A stretch of 64,000 nt of DNA from Halomonas huangheensis (GTDB lineage: Bacteria; Pseudomonadota; Gammaproteobacteria; Pseudomonadales; Halomonadaceae): NCBI RefSeq assembly GCF_001431725.1, contig NZ_CP013106.1, positions 2,728,001-2,792,000 of the forward strand, written 5' to 3'. A program made the translations under genes and the position numbers. Every line of letters begins with the position of its first letter. Within the stretch, counting starts at the first letter, position 1. Below the pieces are notes generated by a model. The model worked only from the letters and a program-made list of their open reading frames with translations. It made no database searches and was not told the DNA's origin. This document shows positions 1-10,331 of the stretch, in pieces.

Positions 1-29
1 ATTACCTGGAAAAGAAACTCGGCCTCTGA
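1..29 (+). CDS. accC: Biotin carboxylase AccC, C-terminal tail (partial)
   Basis: The reading frame from base 3 gives YLEKKLGL and a TGA stop at 27-29. This matches the usual end of the biotin carboxylase subunit of acetyl-CoA carboxylase (HYLEKKLGL in many gammaproteobacteria). The rest lies left of the window. The assignment rests on eight residues plus context, since accBC often precedes prmA. Confidence 0.7.
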
Positions 30-58
30 TTACGATCAGCGGACGATCTTGACAGCAC

Positions 59-89
59 GGGGCGGCCTTGGCCGCCCCGGCTGCGTTTT
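59..89 (+). terminator. Hairpin after accC
   Basis: A perfect 9-bp inverted repeat (59-67 with 70-78, GGGGCGGCC / GGCCGCCCC) is followed by a short TTTT at about 85-88. It sits between the accC stop and the prmA ribosome binding site. The T run is short and displaced, so it may be a weak terminator or an attenuator. Confidence 0.45.
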
Positions 90-118
90 GCCGACCTATC
101 ACTATCAGGAGGCTTGCC

Positions 119-1033
119 ATGGCCTGGCTTCAGCTCAAGGCACAGGTGCCGCCCGAACAGGCGGAGCTGCTCGAGGAACTACTGCTGGAGGAAGGTGCGA
201 CTGCCATCACTCTGCAGGACGCGCATGACGACCCGGTCTTCGAGCCCGACCGCGGCACTACTCCCCTGTGGGATCAGACGGTATTGACCGGTCTCTATGA
301 TGACCTCGAAGGCATTCACGACATGCTGGAGCGGCTGGCGGCCGCCTGGGCGGAGCAGATGCCTGAAGAGCCCTGCCCGGTCATCGAGCATGAGCTGCTC
401 GACGACCGTGACTGGGAACGCGAGTGGATGGAAGACTTCAAGCCGATGCGCATGGGGCAACGCCTGTGGATCGTGCCCAGCTGGCACGAGCCACCAGAGG
501 ACGATGCGGTCAACCTCAAGCTCGATCCGGGCCTCGCCTTCGGCACCGGTACTCACCCGACCACCGCGCTGTGTCTTGAATGGCTCGATGCGCTGGCGAT
601 CGCTGGCGGCCTCGACGACGTCGAGGTACTGGATGTCGGTTGTGGCTCAGGCATCCTGGCCATTGCCGCACTGAAGCTAGGCGCCAGCAATGCCATCGGT
701 ACCGATATTGACCCTCAGGCCCTATCGGCCAGTCGTGACAACGCTGAGCGTAACTCCATCGACGAGCCACGCCTGGTGTTGCGCTACCCCGAGCAGATGA
801 ACGATGAGCGCTTCCCGCTGGTCGTGGCCAATATTCTCGCCGGTCCATTGGTCGAACTGGCTCCGAGCGTTGCCGGGCATGTGGCTCCGGGAGGGCGCCT
901 TGCACTGTCCGGCATCCTCGACAATCAGGCCGAAGAGGTACTCGAGGCCTACCGTGACCAGGGATTGATCATGGATGAACCGAGCTATCGCGAAGGCTGG
1001 GTGCGTCTCAGCGGCTACCGCCCGACCCCCTAA
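119..1033 (+). CDS. prmA: Ribosomal protein L11 methyltransferase PrmA
   Basis: This 304-residue cytoplasmic SAM-dependent enzyme trimethylates ribosomal protein L11 at several positions. The N-terminal part (about 1-120) is the substrate-recognition domain. The methyltransferase domain has GTGTHPTT (142-149), the SAM motif VLDVGCGSGIL (170-180) and the active-site-like VANILAGPL segment near residue 240. The start at 119 was chosen over an in-frame start at 68 because AGGAGG lies just upstream and the protein then begins MAWLQL, as in the family. Length is normal (E. coli PrmA 293). Confidence 0.96.
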   Translation: MAWLQLKAQVPPEQAELLEELLLEEGATAITLQDAHDDPVFEPDRGTTPLWDQTVLTGLYDDLEGIHDMLERLAAAWAEQMPEEPCPVIEHELLDDRDWEREWMEDFKPMRMGQRLWIVPSWHEPPEDDAVNLKLDPGLAFGTGTHPTTALCLEWLDALAIAGGLDDVEVLDVGCGSGILAIAALKLGASNAIGTDIDPQALSASRDNAERNSIDEPRLVLRYPEQMNDERFPLVVANILAGPLVELAPSVAGHVAPGGRLALSGILDNQAEEVLEAYRDQGLIMDEPSYREGWVRLSGYRPTP

Positions 1034-1124
1034 GCAGCCGTAACCACTGTAGATCAGGCGTCTGTACCTTCACCAAAAGTGATTGGACGCGTATGATATG
1101 CAGCCCCGATCAAGGACCAGATAC

Positions 1125-2183
1125 ATGTCCGATACTCGCCCACTGCCCAGCATTGGCCCCCATCGCCTCACCAGCCGTGTGATTCTTGCACCCATGGCTG
1201 GTGTAACCGATCGGCCATTTCGCGCCCTATGCCGACAGTTGGGTGCAGGCCTGGTAGTGGGCGAGATGTTGACCGCCGATCCTGCATTGTGGAACACGCG
1301 AAAATCACGTTTGCGCATGGACCATTGCGGCGAGCCGGGGCCCCGTGCCGTGCAGATTGCCGGTGGTGATGCCGAGATGCTTGCTACCGCGGCCAGGCTC
1401 AATGCAGAACAGGGCGCCGAGATCATCGATATCAATATGGGTTGTCCGGCAAAGAAGGTCTGTAACAAGGCCGCAGGTTCTGCACTGCTCCGCGACGAGT
1501 CGCTGGTGGCCGAGATTCTTGAAGCGGTGGTCAAGGCCGTGGACATTCCGGTGACCCTGAAGATTCGCACTGGTTGGTGCGCCGACAGCAATAATGCCGT
1601 GCGTGTGGCGCGGCTGGCCGAGGACAACGGCATTCAAGCGCTGGCCGTGCACGGCCGTCATCGCCAGCAGCGCTACACCGGTGACGCCGAGTACGACACC
1701 ATTGCCGAAGTAGTCTCCAGCGTACAGATTCCGGTCTTCGCCAATGGTGATATCACATCAGCCGACAAGGCTTGCGCTGTGCTCGACTATACTGGTGCGA
1801 ATGCGGTGATGATTGGTCGCGGTGCCCAGGGTAACCCATGGATTTTCCGCGAGATCGACCATTACCTGCGATACGGTGAAAAATTGGCCGCCCCAGACAT
1901 GACTGAACGATGTGGCGTGCTCGGTGGACACCTGAAGGCTCTGCATGCCTTCTATGGGGAGCATATGGGCGTCCGCATTGCCCGTAAGCACCTGGGTTGG
2001 TATCTGGACGGTGACAATCGCCTCGACGATGCATCGCGCCGCCAGCTACGCGCCACTTTCAATGGCCTGGACAATGTCCAGAGCCAACTGGATTTTATTG
2101 ACGAACTCTTTCGTCACGACCCCGCTGACGCGCCTACGCGCGTGGCCAGGGTCGTGGCACACCATGGAACCCGCGCCGCATGA
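1125..2183 (+). CDS. dusB: tRNA-dihydrouridine synthase B
   Basis: A 352-residue FMN-dependent enzyme that reduces uridine to dihydrouridine in tRNA D-loops. Family motifs are plain: APMAGVTDRPFR near the N-terminus, DINMGCPAKKV with the catalytic cysteine, KIRTGW, and the late NGDI phosphate-binding segment. The ATG at 1125 follows AAGGA at normal spacing; an upstream TTG at 1083 would add a poorly conserved tail. It overlaps fis by four bases, the classic dusB-fis operon of gammaproteobacteria, suggesting translational coupling. Confidence 0.96.
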   Translation: MSDTRPLPSIGPHRLTSRVILAPMAGVTDRPFRALCRQLGAGLVVGEMLTADPALWNTRKSRLRMDHCGEPGPRAVQIAGGDAEMLATAARLNAEQGAEIIDINMGCPAKKVCNKAAGSALLRDESLVAEILEAVVKAVDIPVTLKIRTGWCADSNNAVRVARLAEDNGIQALAVHGRHRQQRYTGDAEYDTIAEVVSSVQIPVFANGDITSADKACAVLDYTGANAVMIGRGAQGNPWIFREIDHYLRYGEKLAAPDMTERCGVLGGHLKALHAFYGEHMGVRIARKHLGWYLDGDNRLDDASRRQLRATFNGLDNVQSQLDFIDELFRHDPADAPTRVARVVAHHGTRAA

Positions 2184-2512
2184 CTAGCCGACAAGCCATA
2201 GATCAGACGCCATCGTTCTCCTCGCTGGACGACGAAAACCAGGATCTTGAAGGCCTGGCCTCTGCCAGCATGGCCGACAGCGACGACCGCCCGTTGCGAG
2301 AAGCCGTGATCTTCGCCATGCGACGTTACTTCAATCATCTTGATGGCGGCACCGTCACCGACCTCCACGCCATGGTACTGGCCGAGGTCGAGGCACCACT
2401 GCTGTCTTCAGTGCTTGAGCACACCAATGGTAATCAGACCCGCGCCGCCGAAATGCTCGGCCTCAATCGCGGCACGCTGCGCAAGAAGCTCAAGCACTAC
2501 GACCTGATCTAG
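2180..2512 (+). CDS. fis: DNA-binding protein Fis
   Basis: A 110-residue nucleoid-associated protein (E. coli Fis 98). The C-terminal helix-turn-helix is typical: GNQTRAAEMLGLNRGTLRKK, ending in LKHYDLI. The longer, acidic N-terminus is the variable arm. It begins inside the dusB stop (ATGA overlap). Fis is a global activator of stable RNA genes and DNA topology in growing cells. A strong hairpin directly follows the stop. Confidence 0.95.
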   Translation: MTSRQAIDQTPSFSSLDDENQDLEGLASASMADSDDRPLREAVIFAMRRYFNHLDGGTVTDLHAMVLAEVEAPLLSSVLEHTNGNQTRAAEMLGLNRGTLRKKLKHYDLI

Positions 2513-2514
2513 AA

Positions 2515-2550
2515 GGAAGGGAGCCCAGCGGCTCCCTTCCTGCGTTTGTT
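2515..2550 (+). terminator. Terminator after fis
   Basis: An 11-bp perfect stem (2515-2525 with 2530-2540, GGAAGGGAGCC / GGCTCCCTTCC) with loop CAGC is followed by TGCGTTTGTT. It separates dusB-fis from purH. Confidence 0.8.
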
Positions 2551-2587
2551 CCACCACGATCATCGACTGCTATAGAGACCAACCCCC

Positions 2588-4168
<1,581 letters not shown>

Positions 4169-4186
4169 TCCCGGTGTAGAGAATAG

Positions 4187-4222
4187 AAAAGCTCGGGGTT
4201 CAAGCCCCGAGCTTTTCGTTTG
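4187..4222. terminator. Bidirectional terminator between purH and gabD
   Basis: A 12-bp perfect stem (4187-4198 with 4205-4216, AAAAGCTCGGGG / CCCCGAGCTTTT) with loop TTCAAG. The stem provides T runs on both strands, so it can serve both convergent genes. Confidence 0.9.
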
Positions 4223-4265
4223 TCCTGCTCTTGTCTCTTATCTCTTCCTTCTTACCTCTGCGCCA

Positions 4266-5726
4266 TCATTCCCCAAGATCAATACACAGGTACTTGGTCT
4301 CGAGGAACTCTTCCAGGCCCTGGTGGCCACCCTCACGACCCAGACCGGATGCCTTGACACCACCGAAAGGTGCGGAGGCATTGGAAATCATGCCGGTATT
4401 GATACCCAACATGCCATATTCCAGCGCATCGGCGAGACGCCACATGCGGCCCATGTCCCGGGTATAGAAATACGCCGCCAGACCATACTCGGTGTCATTG
4501 GCCATGCTCACCGCTTCGGCCTCATCATCAAAGGCAAAGACTGCCGCCAGCGGGCCAAAGGTCTCTTCGCCGGCGACCTTCATTGAGGAGGTTGCACCAC
4601 TGATCAGTGTTGGCGTGAAGAAATTGCCGCCCAACGGATGCGGGTGACCACCGATCCACAGCTCAGCACCACCATCCACGGCATCCTGAACGTGCTCGTT
4701 GACCTTGGCCACGGCCTTGTCATCGATCAGCGGGCCAATATTGACGCCGGCATCAACACCATCGCCAACGGTCAGTTCGCTGTTCATTGCCACAGCCAGT
4801 TTCTCGCTGAAGGCGTTGATCACACTGGACTGCACCAGGAAACGATTGGTGCACACGCAAGTCTGCCCGGCATTACGGAACTTGGCGGCCATCGCACCAG
4901 TGACAGCTGCGTCGAGATCCGCATCCTCGAAGACGATGAACGGCGCGTTGCCACCCAGCTCCAGGGAAATCTTCTGGATATGCTGTGCGGCTTGCGCCAT
5001 CAGACTGCGGCCGACTTCTGTCGAACCGGTGAAGGTCACCTTGCGTACGACCGAAGACTCGGTCAGAGCACTGGCGATTTCACTGGCGGCCCCCGGCACC
5101 ACGTTGAACACACCACGCGGAACACCAGCGCGCTCGGCGAGCAAAGCCAGCGCCGTCGCAGACAGCGGCGTCTGACTGGCGGGCTTGCAAATGATGGTAC
5201 AACCCGCCGCCAACGCAGCCCCCGCCTTGCGGGTGATCATCGCCGCCGGGAAGTTCCAGGGAGTGATGGCACCACAGACACCCACGGGGTGCTTGGTCAC
5301 CACGATGCGCTGATTGGAATTGGCTGCCGGAATGGTCTCACCGTAGACACGACGACCTTCCTCGGCGAACCAGCGCAGGAAGCTGGCTGCGTAGACAATC
5401 TCACCAGCCGCTTCCTTGAGGGGCTTGCCCTGCTCGAGGGTCATGATGGTAGCCAGCTCATCCTGATGCTCGAGCATAAGCTCGTACCACTTCATCAGGA
5501 TATCGGCACGCTGCTGAGCGGAGAGGTTGCGCCAGGCAGGCAAGGCGGCATCCGCTGCAGCAATGGCCGTTTCGGTCTCGGCACGCCCAAGGCGCGGCAC
5601 CTGAGCGATGACCTCGCCGGTGGCGGGATTCACAACATCGATCTGCTCATCGCCATCTGCGGCGACCCAACTGCCATCAATATAGGCGAAGGGACGAAAC
5701 AGCGGCATGTCCTGTAACGAAGTCAT
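4266..5726 (-). CDS. gabD: Succinate-semialdehyde dehydrogenase, NAD(P)+-dependent
   Basis: A 486-residue aldehyde dehydrogenase closest to GabD, oxidising succinate semialdehyde to succinate in GABA and putrescine breakdown. Visible ALDH features: the cofactor region ITPWNFPAAMITRK, FTGSTEVG, the general-base glutamate in LELGGNAPFIVF, and the nucleophilic cysteine in AGQTCVCTNR. The start has AGGAG upstream. No gabT or gabP is adjacent. The aminotransferase/aldehyde dehydrogenase pair at 42-45 kb could feed this reaction (inference). Exact substrate is assigned by family resemblance. Confidence 0.88.
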   Translation of the reverse strand: MTSLQDMPLFRPFAYIDGSWVAADGDEQIDVVNPATGEVIAQVPRLGRAETETAIAAADAALPAWRNLSAQQRADILMKWYELMLEHQDELATIMTLEQGKPLKEAAGEIVYAASFLRWFAEEGRRVYGETIPAANSNQRIVVTKHPVGVCGAITPWNFPAAMITRKAGAALAAGCTIICKPASQTPLSATALALLAERAGVPRGVFNVVPGAASEIASALTESSVVRKVTFTGSTEVGRSLMAQAAQHIQKISLELGGNAPFIVFEDADLDAAVTGAMAAKFRNAGQTCVCTNRFLVQSSVINAFSEKLAVAMNSELTVGDGVDAGVNIGPLIDDKAVAKVNEHVQDAVDGGAELWIGGHPHPLGGNFFTPTLISGATSSMKVAGEETFGPLAAVFAFDDEAEAVSMANDTEYGLAAYFYTRDMGRMWRLADALEYGMLGINTGMISNASAPFGGVKASGLGREGGHQGLEEFLETKYLCIDLGE

Positions 5727-5810
5727 GGGGTAGCTCCTGAGGGAAACAGCAATGGGTAATCGACTCCCATGCTAAGCGCTACACCCCCGGATCGCCAACC
5801 TGACAGCGAC

Positions 5811-6257
5811 TCAAGATTTATCTGAATCACTATCGAATAGTTGCGAATTTTCCCGACGCCGCGTCTGGCGCGACGCAGAGAGGGTAATCGACACGGAATC
5901 CGCAAAACGCAGCGCGTGAGGTTTGTCGATTTCCAGTTGGGTCGTCAGCACCTGCTCATGGCTCATGATCAGATCAAGCAACTCCCGGGTCATACGCTCC
6001 AGCAGCAGAAAGCGATTACTCTCGACATGGGCGATGATTTCCTTGGTGATGGTGCGGTAATTCAGCGCCTGCTCGATCTCGTTGAACTCCACGGCGGCAT
6101 CTGCGGAATAGCGAATCACCGCATTGATGATCACATCCTGTTGATTGCGCAGCTCCTCATCCTTGATACCGATGTAGGTTCTCAAACGCAGGTTCTTGAT
6201 ACGGATCGTCGCCAATGAATGGTCGAGATGCTGATCATCCAACACGTGTAATGCCAT
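5811..6257 (-). CDS. folX: Dihydroneopterin triphosphate 2'-epimerase FolX
   Basis: A 148-residue protein of the FolB/FolX tunnelling fold. The run [18 protein letters not shown] and the LNYRT and [13 protein letters not shown] segments match FolX (7,8-dihydroneopterin triphosphate to dihydromonapterin triphosphate) better than the aldolase FolB. A charged C-terminal tail makes it about 25 residues longer than E. coli FolX. The pairing with folE upstream, about 150 bases away on the same strand, supports a pterin role, either monapterin or folate. Confidence 0.88.
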   Translation of the reverse strand: MALHVLDDQHLDHSLATIRIKNLRLRTYIGIKDEELRNQQDVIINAVIRYSADAAVEFNEIEQALNYRTITKEIIAHVESNRFLLLERMTRELLDLIMSHEQVLTTQLEIDKPHALRFADSVSITLSASRQTRRRENSQLFDSDSDKS

Positions 6258-6406
6258 ACTGCCCTCCCTGACACGGTTATCAACCAGGAGATACGGTTGT
6301 TGATTATTATCGGCCGCCAGCCGCTGGAATCATTAACTGGCTCTGGACTCTGGCGCCGAAACCCGGCTCTGGAACTTGGCTCTAAACCCCGGCTCTAACC
6401 CCCGGC
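6258..6406. repeat. folX-folE spacer with imperfect GGCTCT repeats
   Basis: Between folX and folE the plus strand carries five irregularly spaced copies of a GGCTCT/GGCTCA core (about 6340-6411), several preceded by CCC. An inverted repeat around 6280-6305 (ATCAACC ... GGTTGTTGAT) lies upstream of folX. No gene is seen. Function is unknown. Confidence 0.4.
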
Positions 6407-6964
6407 TCAGCGGCCATTGACCAGAGTCAGGAACTCCTGACGAGTTGACGACTTCTCGCGGAAAGCACCCAGCATCACCGATGACGTCATGCTGGAATTC
6501 TGCTTCTCGACACCACGCATCATCATACATAAGTGACGCGCCTCAATGACTACTGCCACGCCCTGAGCATCGGTGACCTGCTGTACAGCGTCAGCGATCT
6601 GGCGGGTCAGGTTTTCCTGGATCTGCATGCGGCGCGCATACATATCGACGATACGAGCAAACTTTGAAAGTCCCAGCACCTTACCGTTGGGCAGGTAAGC
6701 GATATGGCACTTACCGATGAACGGCAACAGATGGTGTTCACACATCGAGTACAGTTCGATGTCCTTGACCAGCACCATCTCATCGGTCTCGGAGCTGAAT
6801 ACTGCTCCATTGACGATTTCCTCGAGCGACTGGGTATAGCCGCGATTGAGAAATTGCATGGCCTTGGCCGCGCGCCGTGGAGTATCAACAAGTCCTTCGC
6901 GGTCCGGGTCTTCGCCCAGTTCCGTGATGAGGTTGCGATAATGGTTGGCAAGAGAGTCGATCAT
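6407..6964 (-). CDS. folE: GTP cyclohydrolase I (FolE)
   Basis: A 185-residue enzyme converting GTP to 7,8-dihydroneopterin triphosphate, the first pterin step. Zinc and catalytic residues are visible in MCEHHLLPF and later in [12 protein letters not shown]; the central [15 protein letters not shown] is the family signature. The start at 6964 (MIDSLANHY) follows AAGGG; a longer frame to 7018 adds an unrelated leader. It shares orientation with folX, giving a likely folE-folX operon. Confidence 0.94.
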   Translation of the reverse strand: MIDSLANHYRNLITELGEDPDREGLVDTPRRAAKAMQFLNRGYTQSLEEIVNGAVFSSETDEMVLVKDIELYSMCEHHLLPFIGKCHIAYLPNGKVLGLSKFARIVDMYARRMQIQENLTRQIADAVQQVTDAQGVAVVIEARHLCMMMRGVEKQNSSMTSSVMLGAFREKSSTRQEFLTLVNGR

Positions 6965-7351
6965 GGTCAGGCCCTTCAGGGGAAATCCAGCTAACGGCTG
7001 CGATGGCGCTGCCACCACTTTGCGAATGGCTGATGCAGGTTGGCAATCACGCTCGCATCACGACCGAACTCCCCCCACCAAAGGAGAACGCGTCACACGA
7101 GCAGGAATTCTGGCACTTGGCAAAATACAAACCATCTAGTTTACACATTGCCAAACAAAGATGTGACCGCAGCGTAGCGTTGCGTAGGTGGGTCTTGTGC
7201 GCATACATACCTTGTACACCATTGAACGCAACGTACAATTCGGAAACAACAAGCGCCGTAGTCTACCTCAGCCAACACTTCTGCGCAGCGCCAGAAACGT
7301 CATCCCACCAGCGACTTGCGCATGAAAAGAGGTTACTTCGGTAAACAATGC
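6965..7351. other. Gene-free interval folE-srkA
   Basis: About 390 bases lie between the folE start and the srkA stop. Short open frames here look non-coding in composition and lack ribosome sites. It presumably holds the folE promoter on the minus strand, but no clear -10/-35 pair could be picked. Confidence 0.4.
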
Positions 7352-8338
7352 TCACGCCAACCAACGCGGCGTCTTGTCCATTGCCAGTCGCTGCTGCTCC
7401 AACTGGCGAATGTGAGTATCCCAGAACTCCGCGCCTCTGACCCAGGGGAAGGCCGCAGGGAACGCAGGGTCTTCCCAACGCGATACCACCCAGGCACTGT
7501 GGCGCACCAGACGCAGCGCCCTGAGAGGCTCCATCAGCTCCAGCTCTCGAGTGTCGAATTCTCGAGCCTGTTCGTAACCTTCAACCACTTCGCTGTACTG
7601 CATGAAGCGCTCTTCGACGTCCTCGGAGGTAAGCAGCATCCACAGGTCCTGTACCGCAGGCGCCATCAGTGCATCGTCGAAATCAACCAGTGCGAAGTGC
7701 TCATCACGTCCAAGCATGTTGCCGATATGACAATCGCCATGAACACGTAGCCAGGCAAACTGCTGCCAGTCGATCACCTCCATCTGACGTATCATGGCGC
7801 TGGAGACACGTTCATAGGCCTGACACTGACGGCGATCCATCCAACCGCTTGCCATCACTACTTCGCCAGCCTGTGCCGCCATGCTGACCGGTTCCAGACG
7901 CAGACGTGTGGAGAACTCCTGCCGCTCTCCAACCGCATGCATCTGACCTATCAGTTCGCCCAGCACAAACAGGTGGGAAGGATTTTCCAACTCCGGAGCC
8001 TGACCACTCAACTGCGGAAACAACGCGATGCGAAAGCCCTCGCCATGGTGCAGGCTCTCGCCGGCATCGTTGCGCCAGGGAACACCCACAGGCACACCGG
8101 CATCCGCCAGCTGGAAGAGCCAATCGTGCTCCTCCTGGATCTGCTCATCCGTCCAGCGGCCGGGACGGTAGAATTTGACTACCCAACGCTTGCGATCATC
8201 GTCATGTACCATGTAGACGCGATTCTCGTAGCTGTTGAGAGCGAAGGGCTCTCCCGGCAGCCAGAAACCCAGCGACTCGATGGCCGACACCACAAGGGCC
8301 GGAGACAGTTCTGCAAAGGGAAGCAGCGGCGAGGTCAT
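7352..8338 (-). CDS. srkA: Stress response serine/threonine kinase SrkA (YihE)
   Basis: A 328-residue aminoglycoside-phosphotransferase-fold kinase, the same length as E. coli YihE, linked there to Cpx-controlled protection from stress-induced death. ATP-binding lysine in VVKFYRPG (K55), the catalytic loop HGDCHIGN (200-207) and the metal-binding DFDD (219-222) are present. The ATG at 8338 has GGAG five bases upstream; a TTG five codons earlier is less likely. The usual partner dsbA is not adjacent. Confidence 0.92.
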   Translation of the reverse strand: MTSPLLPFAELSPALVVSAIESLGFWLPGEPFALNSYENRVYMVHDDDRKRWVVKFYRPGRWTDEQIQEEHDWLFQLADAGVPVGVPWRNDAGESLHHGEGFRIALFPQLSGQAPELENPSHLFVLGELIGQMHAVGERQEFSTRLRLEPVSMAAQAGEVVMASGWMDRRQCQAYERVSSAMIRQMEVIDWQQFAWLRVHGDCHIGNMLGRDEHFALVDFDDALMAPAVQDLWMLLTSEDVEERFMQYSEVVEGYEQAREFDTRELELMEPLRALRLVRHSAWVVSRWEDPAFPAAFPWVRGAEFWDTHIRQLEQQRLAMDKTPRWLA

Positions 8339-8371
8339 GGAAACTCCAGACAATAATATCCACGCATGCTA

Positions 8372-9193
8372 TCAGACCCTCGACGCAGGTGTCCTTGCCA
8401 TCGCCCAGGCATCGACACGATCAGCTCCTGAGCGCAGACAGCAACGCGCCAGGTGCTCCATGGTTGCCCCAGTGGTCATCACGTCATCCACCAGCGCCAC
8501 ATGCCTCGGTAGCGTGCCGTCAACTTGAAAGCCTCCACGCATATTACGCAGTCTGGCACTGCGACTCAGACCACGCTGCGCCGTGCCCTGTCGTTGACGG
8601 CGTGCCTCAATCACAGGCAGTGATAGGCGCGCTGCCAGTTGGCGCACCAGCCACTCAGCATGCTGAAGCCCACGCTGACGGGCACGCGCTGCATCTGCAG
8701 GCACCGCCAGCAGCGCCTCTGGGCGCTCGAGATCCGGCACAGCTCTCAACTGAGCGGCAAGCAACGAGACCAACAGCTGCCCCGCATGACGGTCAGCATG
8801 AAACTTGAAACGCTGCACCAACTGCTGCACCTCTCCACGATACAGCAGTGGCGCATGACAAGCCGTATAGGCCGGCGGCAAGACTAGACAGCGACCACAC
8901 AAACCGTGGTGTGTGACCTTATCGAGGGACCTGCTCAAGGGCTCGGCGCATCGTCGACAGGCGATATGGTTCCATGGCAATTGCCGATAACACGCCTCAC
9001 ACAGCCCAGCCGCCCCCTCCCTGCCCAGCCCCGAGCCGTTGCCCCCCGCAGGCAAACCTTCTCGACACAACAGACAGCTTCCCGGCAACCATCTCCCGGC
9101 CAGGCAGTTAACTTTGAAAATGACACTGGTTGACAGTGAACGCCAAGTCTTTATCCTTCGTGTAAACTTAAAATATCCAGCAGAGTTGACCAT
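8372..9193 (-). CDS. comF: ComF family phosphoribosyltransferase-like protein
   Basis: A ComF/GntX-type protein with an N-terminal zinc-finger-like cysteine set (CLLC, CEACY, CRRC, CGRC) and a C-terminal PRT domain carrying the PRPP-binding loop [11 protein letters not shown]. In E. coli GntX is tied to use of DNA as a nutrient, in others to competence. The start is uncertain: ATG at 9193 has GGGAGG eight bases upstream and is used here (273 residues), but conserved sequence begins only near [10 protein letters not shown]. At 9193 its start overlaps the bioB start on the other strand (shared CATG). Position next to bio genes is common in Pseudomonas relatives. Confidence 0.85.
   Translation of the reverse strand: MVNSAGYFKFTRRIKTWRSLSTSVIFKVNCLAGRWLPGSCLLCREGLPAGGNGSGLGREGAAGLCEACYRQLPWNHIACRRCAEPLSRSLDKVTHHGLCGRCLVLPPAYTACHAPLLYRGEVQQLVQRFKFHADRHAGQLLVSLLAAQLRAVPDLERPEALLAVPADAARARQRGLQHAEWLVRQLAARLSLPVIEARRQRQGTAQRGLSRSARLRNMRGGFQVDGTLPRHVALVDDVMTTGATMEHLARCCLRSGADRVDAWAMARTPASRV
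9130..9157 (+). promoter_or_regulatory. Probable bioB promoter
   Basis: TTGACA at 9130-9135 and TATCCT at 9152-9157 are separated by 16 bases. A start point near 9164 would fall inside the proposed BirA operator, the arrangement needed for repression. Confidence 0.55.
9160..9191. promoter_or_regulatory. Probable BirA operator of the bio operon
   Basis: GTAAAC at 9162-9167 and GTTGAC at 9185-9190 are 17 bases apart. The bacterial BirA site is TTGTAAACC-N15/16-GGTTTACAA, which places GTAAAC and GTTTAC 17 or 18 bases apart, so spacing fits and the right arm has one mismatch. It lies directly before the bioB ATG. Biotin-loaded BirA would repress here (established for the family; inferred for this site). 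Confidence 0.6.
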
Positions 9194-10328
9194 GACATTG
9201 ACCTCCCAGTCCGCCACATCGTCATCCGCGACCGCTCCATTCGCTACCACTCCATCTCCCGCTCCTGCCACTCCAACCCATGCGGATTCACGCGTTCGCC
9301 ATGACTGGTCAGTGGAAGAGATCGAGGCACTGCTGGCGTTGCCCTTCAATGATCTGCTGTTCCGCGCCCAGCAGATTCATCGCACCTATTTCGACCCCAA
9401 TGCCGTGCAGATTTCCACCCTGCTATCGATCAAGACCGGTGCCTGCCCCGAGGACTGCAAGTACTGCCCTCAATCAGGGCACTACAACACCGGCCTTGGC
9501 AAGGAGAAGTTGCTGGAAATCGAGAAGGTCGTCACCCAGGCTCGTGCGGCGCGCGATGCCGGCGCCAGCCGTTTCTGCATGGGCGCCGCCTGGCGCAGCC
9601 CGCGCCAGAAAGACCTTGATGTGGTGCTGGAAATGGTCCGTCAGGTCAAGGACCTGGGGCTGGAAACCTGCATGACGCTGGGTATGCTCGATGGTGACCA
9701 GGCCTCACAGCTGGCCGATGCCGGGCTCGACTACTACAACCATAATCTGGACACCTCGCCGGAATACTATGGCGAGATCATCACCACTCGCACCTATGGC
9801 GACCGTCTGGAAACCCTGGATCACGTCCGCCAGGCCGGAATGAGCATCTGCTCCGGCGGTATTGTCGGCCTGGGTGAATCCTCCCGGGACCGGGCTGCCC
9901 TGCTGCAGCAGTTGGCCCGCCTCGAGCCACAGCCCGAGTCAGTGCCGATCAACATGCTGGTCAAAGTGGCAGGCACTCCGCTGGAGGACGTCGACGACCT
10001 CGACCCCATCGACTTCATCCGCACCATCGCCGTAGCGCGCATCCTCATGCCAAAGAGCCATGTGCGCCTCTCCGCTGGCCGCGAGCAGATGTCGGAGTCA
10101 ACCCAGTCACTGGCCTTCCTTGCCGGAGCCAACTCGATCTTCCACGGTGAGACGCTGCTGACCACCTCCAACCCACAACTCGCACGGGACCGGGCACTGT
10201 TCGACAAGCTCGGCCTGCACCCCGAACAGCGCGAGGTCTGCCGCAGCGACAACGAGCAGCAGCAACACCTCGAGGCCGCCATTCAGCGTCGCACCAACGA
10301 ATCCCTCTTCTACGACGCTACGGCTTGA
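9192..10328 (+). CDS. bioB: Biotin synthase BioB
   Basis: A 378-residue radical SAM enzyme inserting sulfur into dethiobiotin. The CxxxCxxC cluster site is in [14 protein letters not shown], and the second-cluster ligands include the cysteines in RFCMGAAW and ETCMTLG. The core starts at [13 protein letters not shown]; the 35 or so preceding residues are a low-complexity Ser/Thr/Ala/Pro leader. The ATG at 9192 lacks a good Shine-Dalgarno, so a different start inside the leader is possible. First gene of bioBFHCD. Confidence 0.95.
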   Translation: MTLTSQSATSSSATAPFATTPSPAPATPTHADSRVRHDWSVEEIEALLALPFNDLLFRAQQIHRTYFDPNAVQISTLLSIKTGACPEDCKYCPQSGHYNTGLGKEKLLEIEKVVTQARAARDAGASRFCMGAAWRSPRQKDLDVVLEMVRQVKDLGLETCMTLGMLDGDQASQLADAGLDYYNHNLDTSPEYYGEIITTRTYGDRLETLDHVRQAGMSICSGGIVGLGESSRDRAALLQQLARLEPQPESVPINMLVKVAGTPLEDVDDLDPIDFIRTIAVARILMPKSHVRLSAGREQMSESTQSLAFLAGANSIFHGETLLTTSNPQLARDRALFDKLGLHPEQREVCRSDNEQQQHLEAAIQRRTNESLFYDATA

Positions 10329-10331
10329 TGG

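Noticed and set aside
4638..5717. 359-codon frame on the plus strand within gabD
   Set aside because: Shadow of the well-supported dehydrogenase on the other strand; no ribosome site or family.
6340..6411. GGCTCT repeats as a CRISPR array
   Set aside because: Units are six bases, irregularly spaced and degenerate.
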